Positions 6,004 through 6,990 of a stretch of DNA of 6,990 nucleotides are shown in pieces. This DNA comes from Actinomycetes bacterium. GTDB lineage: Bacteria; Actinomycetota; Actinomycetes; S36-B12; GCA-2699445. The stretch is from assembly GCA_022600255.1 (NCBI GenBank), contig JAHZKU010000226.1, positions 1-6,990 of the forward strand, in the 5' to 3' direction. The notes below the pieces were generated by a model that was not told the DNA's origin, made no database searches, and saw nothing but the letters and a program-made list of their open reading frames with translations. The translations under genes and the position numbers were made by a program. Each line of letters opens with the position of its first letter. Within the stretch, counting starts at the first letter, position 1.

Positions 6004-6990
6004 TCAGTCGGCATCGACGGCGCGCGCCCGCAGGGCACGCCGAGTGGAATCAGCACCCTCACCGACTAGGCGAGCGGCGGCAGGGTGCACGTCCGCACCG
6101 GCCGCGAACGCTTCAGCAGCCTCGGCGGTGCTCTCCGATACCGCCAAGTACGGATACAGCAGCATGGTGATCGACTGCGCCATTTCTGGCGTGCGCTCCT
6201 GCCAGATCGTTGGGAGCTGCTCGAAGTACTGCGGTATGTATGGTGCCAAGATCTCGGCTTGGCCTGCCCGGGAAAAGCCACCCAACGTCGCGTCCAGCAG
6301 CGCGTTCGGCAGTTCGCCGCCCATGATCGCGGCCCAAGCATCCGCCTTGGCAGCAGCGGTCGGTAGCGAAGCGAGCGCCATGGCTCGGTGCCGCCGGCCG
6401 GTTGCGGTGGCATCGGCCTGCGCTTCCTCCTCGATGCGCTCGGCATCAGCAAGTCCAGCCGCGGCCAGAGACTGCAGCAGGCCCCAGCGAAGATCGGTGT
6501 CTACCGTGAGGCCAGCTAGCGTCCTGTCTCCGTTGAGCAGATCCGCCACGATCTGCAGTTGCTCAGGTGTTTGCGCCATGGCGGCTAGTCCGCGCACAAA
6601 GGCGAGTTGATGATCGCTACCGGGGTCCGCGGCTTGCGCCCAAGCCCAAAGGTTGTCGGCCAGCGCGCTGGCGTATTGGTCGCGGTGCTCCGGCGCTGCG
6701 TATTGATCCACAGCGGCGTGCACTTGGCGCAAGATGGTCTGTACGACGGCCACATCGTTTTCCGTGGCTAGGCCAGCGTTGACCAGGGCGACGTAATCGC
6801 CGGTCGACATCTCGCCGTCCCGGGTCATGTCCCACGCGGCGCCCCAGATCAGTGTGCGGGCGAGGGAATCCTTGATCTCGCCGATGGCCGAGATGACTGT
6901 CTGCTTGGAGCGATCGTCGAGCCGGATCTTCGCGAACGTTAGATCTTCGTCATTGAGCAACAACAGGTCAGGCTGGGGTTTGCCCGCCAA
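6004..6990 (-). CDS. pepN: Aminopeptidase N (M1 family), C-terminal part running off the right edge
   Basis: At least 329 codons are open from the window edge to the TGA at 6004-6006; the true start lies outside. The first visible residues, KPQPDLLLLNDEDLTFAKIR followed by LDDRS, are the beta-domain ending typical of actinobacterial PepN, which is about 850 aa. The rest is an alanine-rich, all-helical region corresponding to the ERAP1-like C-terminal domain, with LARTLIWGAAWDMTRDGEMS, LRWGLLQSLAAAGLAD and a repeated helix-pair pattern to the end. The family removes N-terminal amino acids from peptides in the cytoplasm using a zinc bound by HEXXH-(18)-E; that catalytic domain and the GAMEN motif would lie to the right and cannot be checked. 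The gene is codirectional with the ABC operon but separated by 216 bp containing a hairpin and possible promoter, so it is probably a separate unit. Confidence 0.9.
   Translation of the reverse strand: MAGKPQPDLLLLNDEDLTFAKIRLDDRSKQTVISAIGEIKDSLARTLIWGAAWDMTRDGEMSTGDYVALVNAGLATENDVAVVQTILRQVHAAVDQYAAPEHRDQYASALADNLWAWAQAADPGSDHQLAFVRGLAAMAQTPEQLQIVADLLNGDRTLAGLTVDTDLRWGLLQSLAAAGLADAERIEEEAQADATATGRRHRAMALASLPTAAAKADAWAAIMGGELPNALLDATLGGFSRAGQAEILAPYIPQYFEQLPTIWQERTPEMAQSITMLLYPYLAVSESTAEAAEAFAAGADVHPAAARLVGEGADSTRRALRARAVDAD

Noticed and set aside
6044..6610. Long open frame antisense to pepN (188 codons)
   Set aside because: Ser/Ala/Arg-rich composition is what the complement of alanine-rich helical coding sequence gives; the pepN frame is clearly the real one.
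1..6990. Search for tRNA, rRNA, CRISPR, IS or transposase remnants, att sites and riboswitches
   Set aside because: No repeated array, terminal inverted repeat pair, cloverleaf or conserved riboswitch core was recognised by eye on either strand.

Overview
The window looks like chromosomal DNA from a high-GC actinobacterium. Three things point there: the MalQ has the long actinobacterial layout (N-terminal beta-sandwich, HDLPP instead of HDTP), the aminopeptidase N tail is of the actinobacterial PepN type (LLLLNDEDLTFAKIRLD), and the ABC ATPase has the STGNRQK signature common in actinobacterial ABC-2 exporters. Genus cannot be fixed from this; no rRNA, tRNA, IS element, CRISPR array or phage gene was seen.

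Layout, left to right. Positions 1-111 (minus strand) hold the first 37 codons of a beta-ketoacyl synthase that runs off the left edge. About 120 bp later, on the plus strand, comes the C-terminal 270 residues or so of an amidase-signature enzyme whose catalytic N-terminal half is absent; a breakpoint must lie near 190-228. The amidase stop overlaps by one base (TAGTG) the likely GTG start of malQ (1038-3143), a complete 4-alpha-glucanotransferase with all three GH77 catalytic acids. malQ ends 58 bp from a convergent minus-strand operon.

The minus-strand operon (transcribed 5787 to 3202) encodes an ABC-2 type exporter: ATPase, permease 1 and permease 2. The ATPase and permease 1 overlap by ATGA, and permease 2 follows after 4 bp with a strong Shine-Dalgarno sequence. 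The two permeases are diverged paralogues, so the likely assembly is a heterodimeric membrane core with an ATPase homodimer. The substrate is unknown. A 216 bp leader upstream of the ATPase holds a possible promoter with a repeated CGAACGT element, a hairpin directly after the pepN stop codon, and an AACCGG inverted repeat.

The right end (6004-6990, minus strand) is the C-terminal third or more of aminopeptidase N; its catalytic zinc domain lies beyond the right edge.

Most of the window is ordinary metabolism and transport. The part most worth a second look is the left end, where a GC3-rich ketosynthase start and a decapitated amidase meet: either a real rearrangement or an assembly join. 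I did not find convincing evidence of a new biological system.
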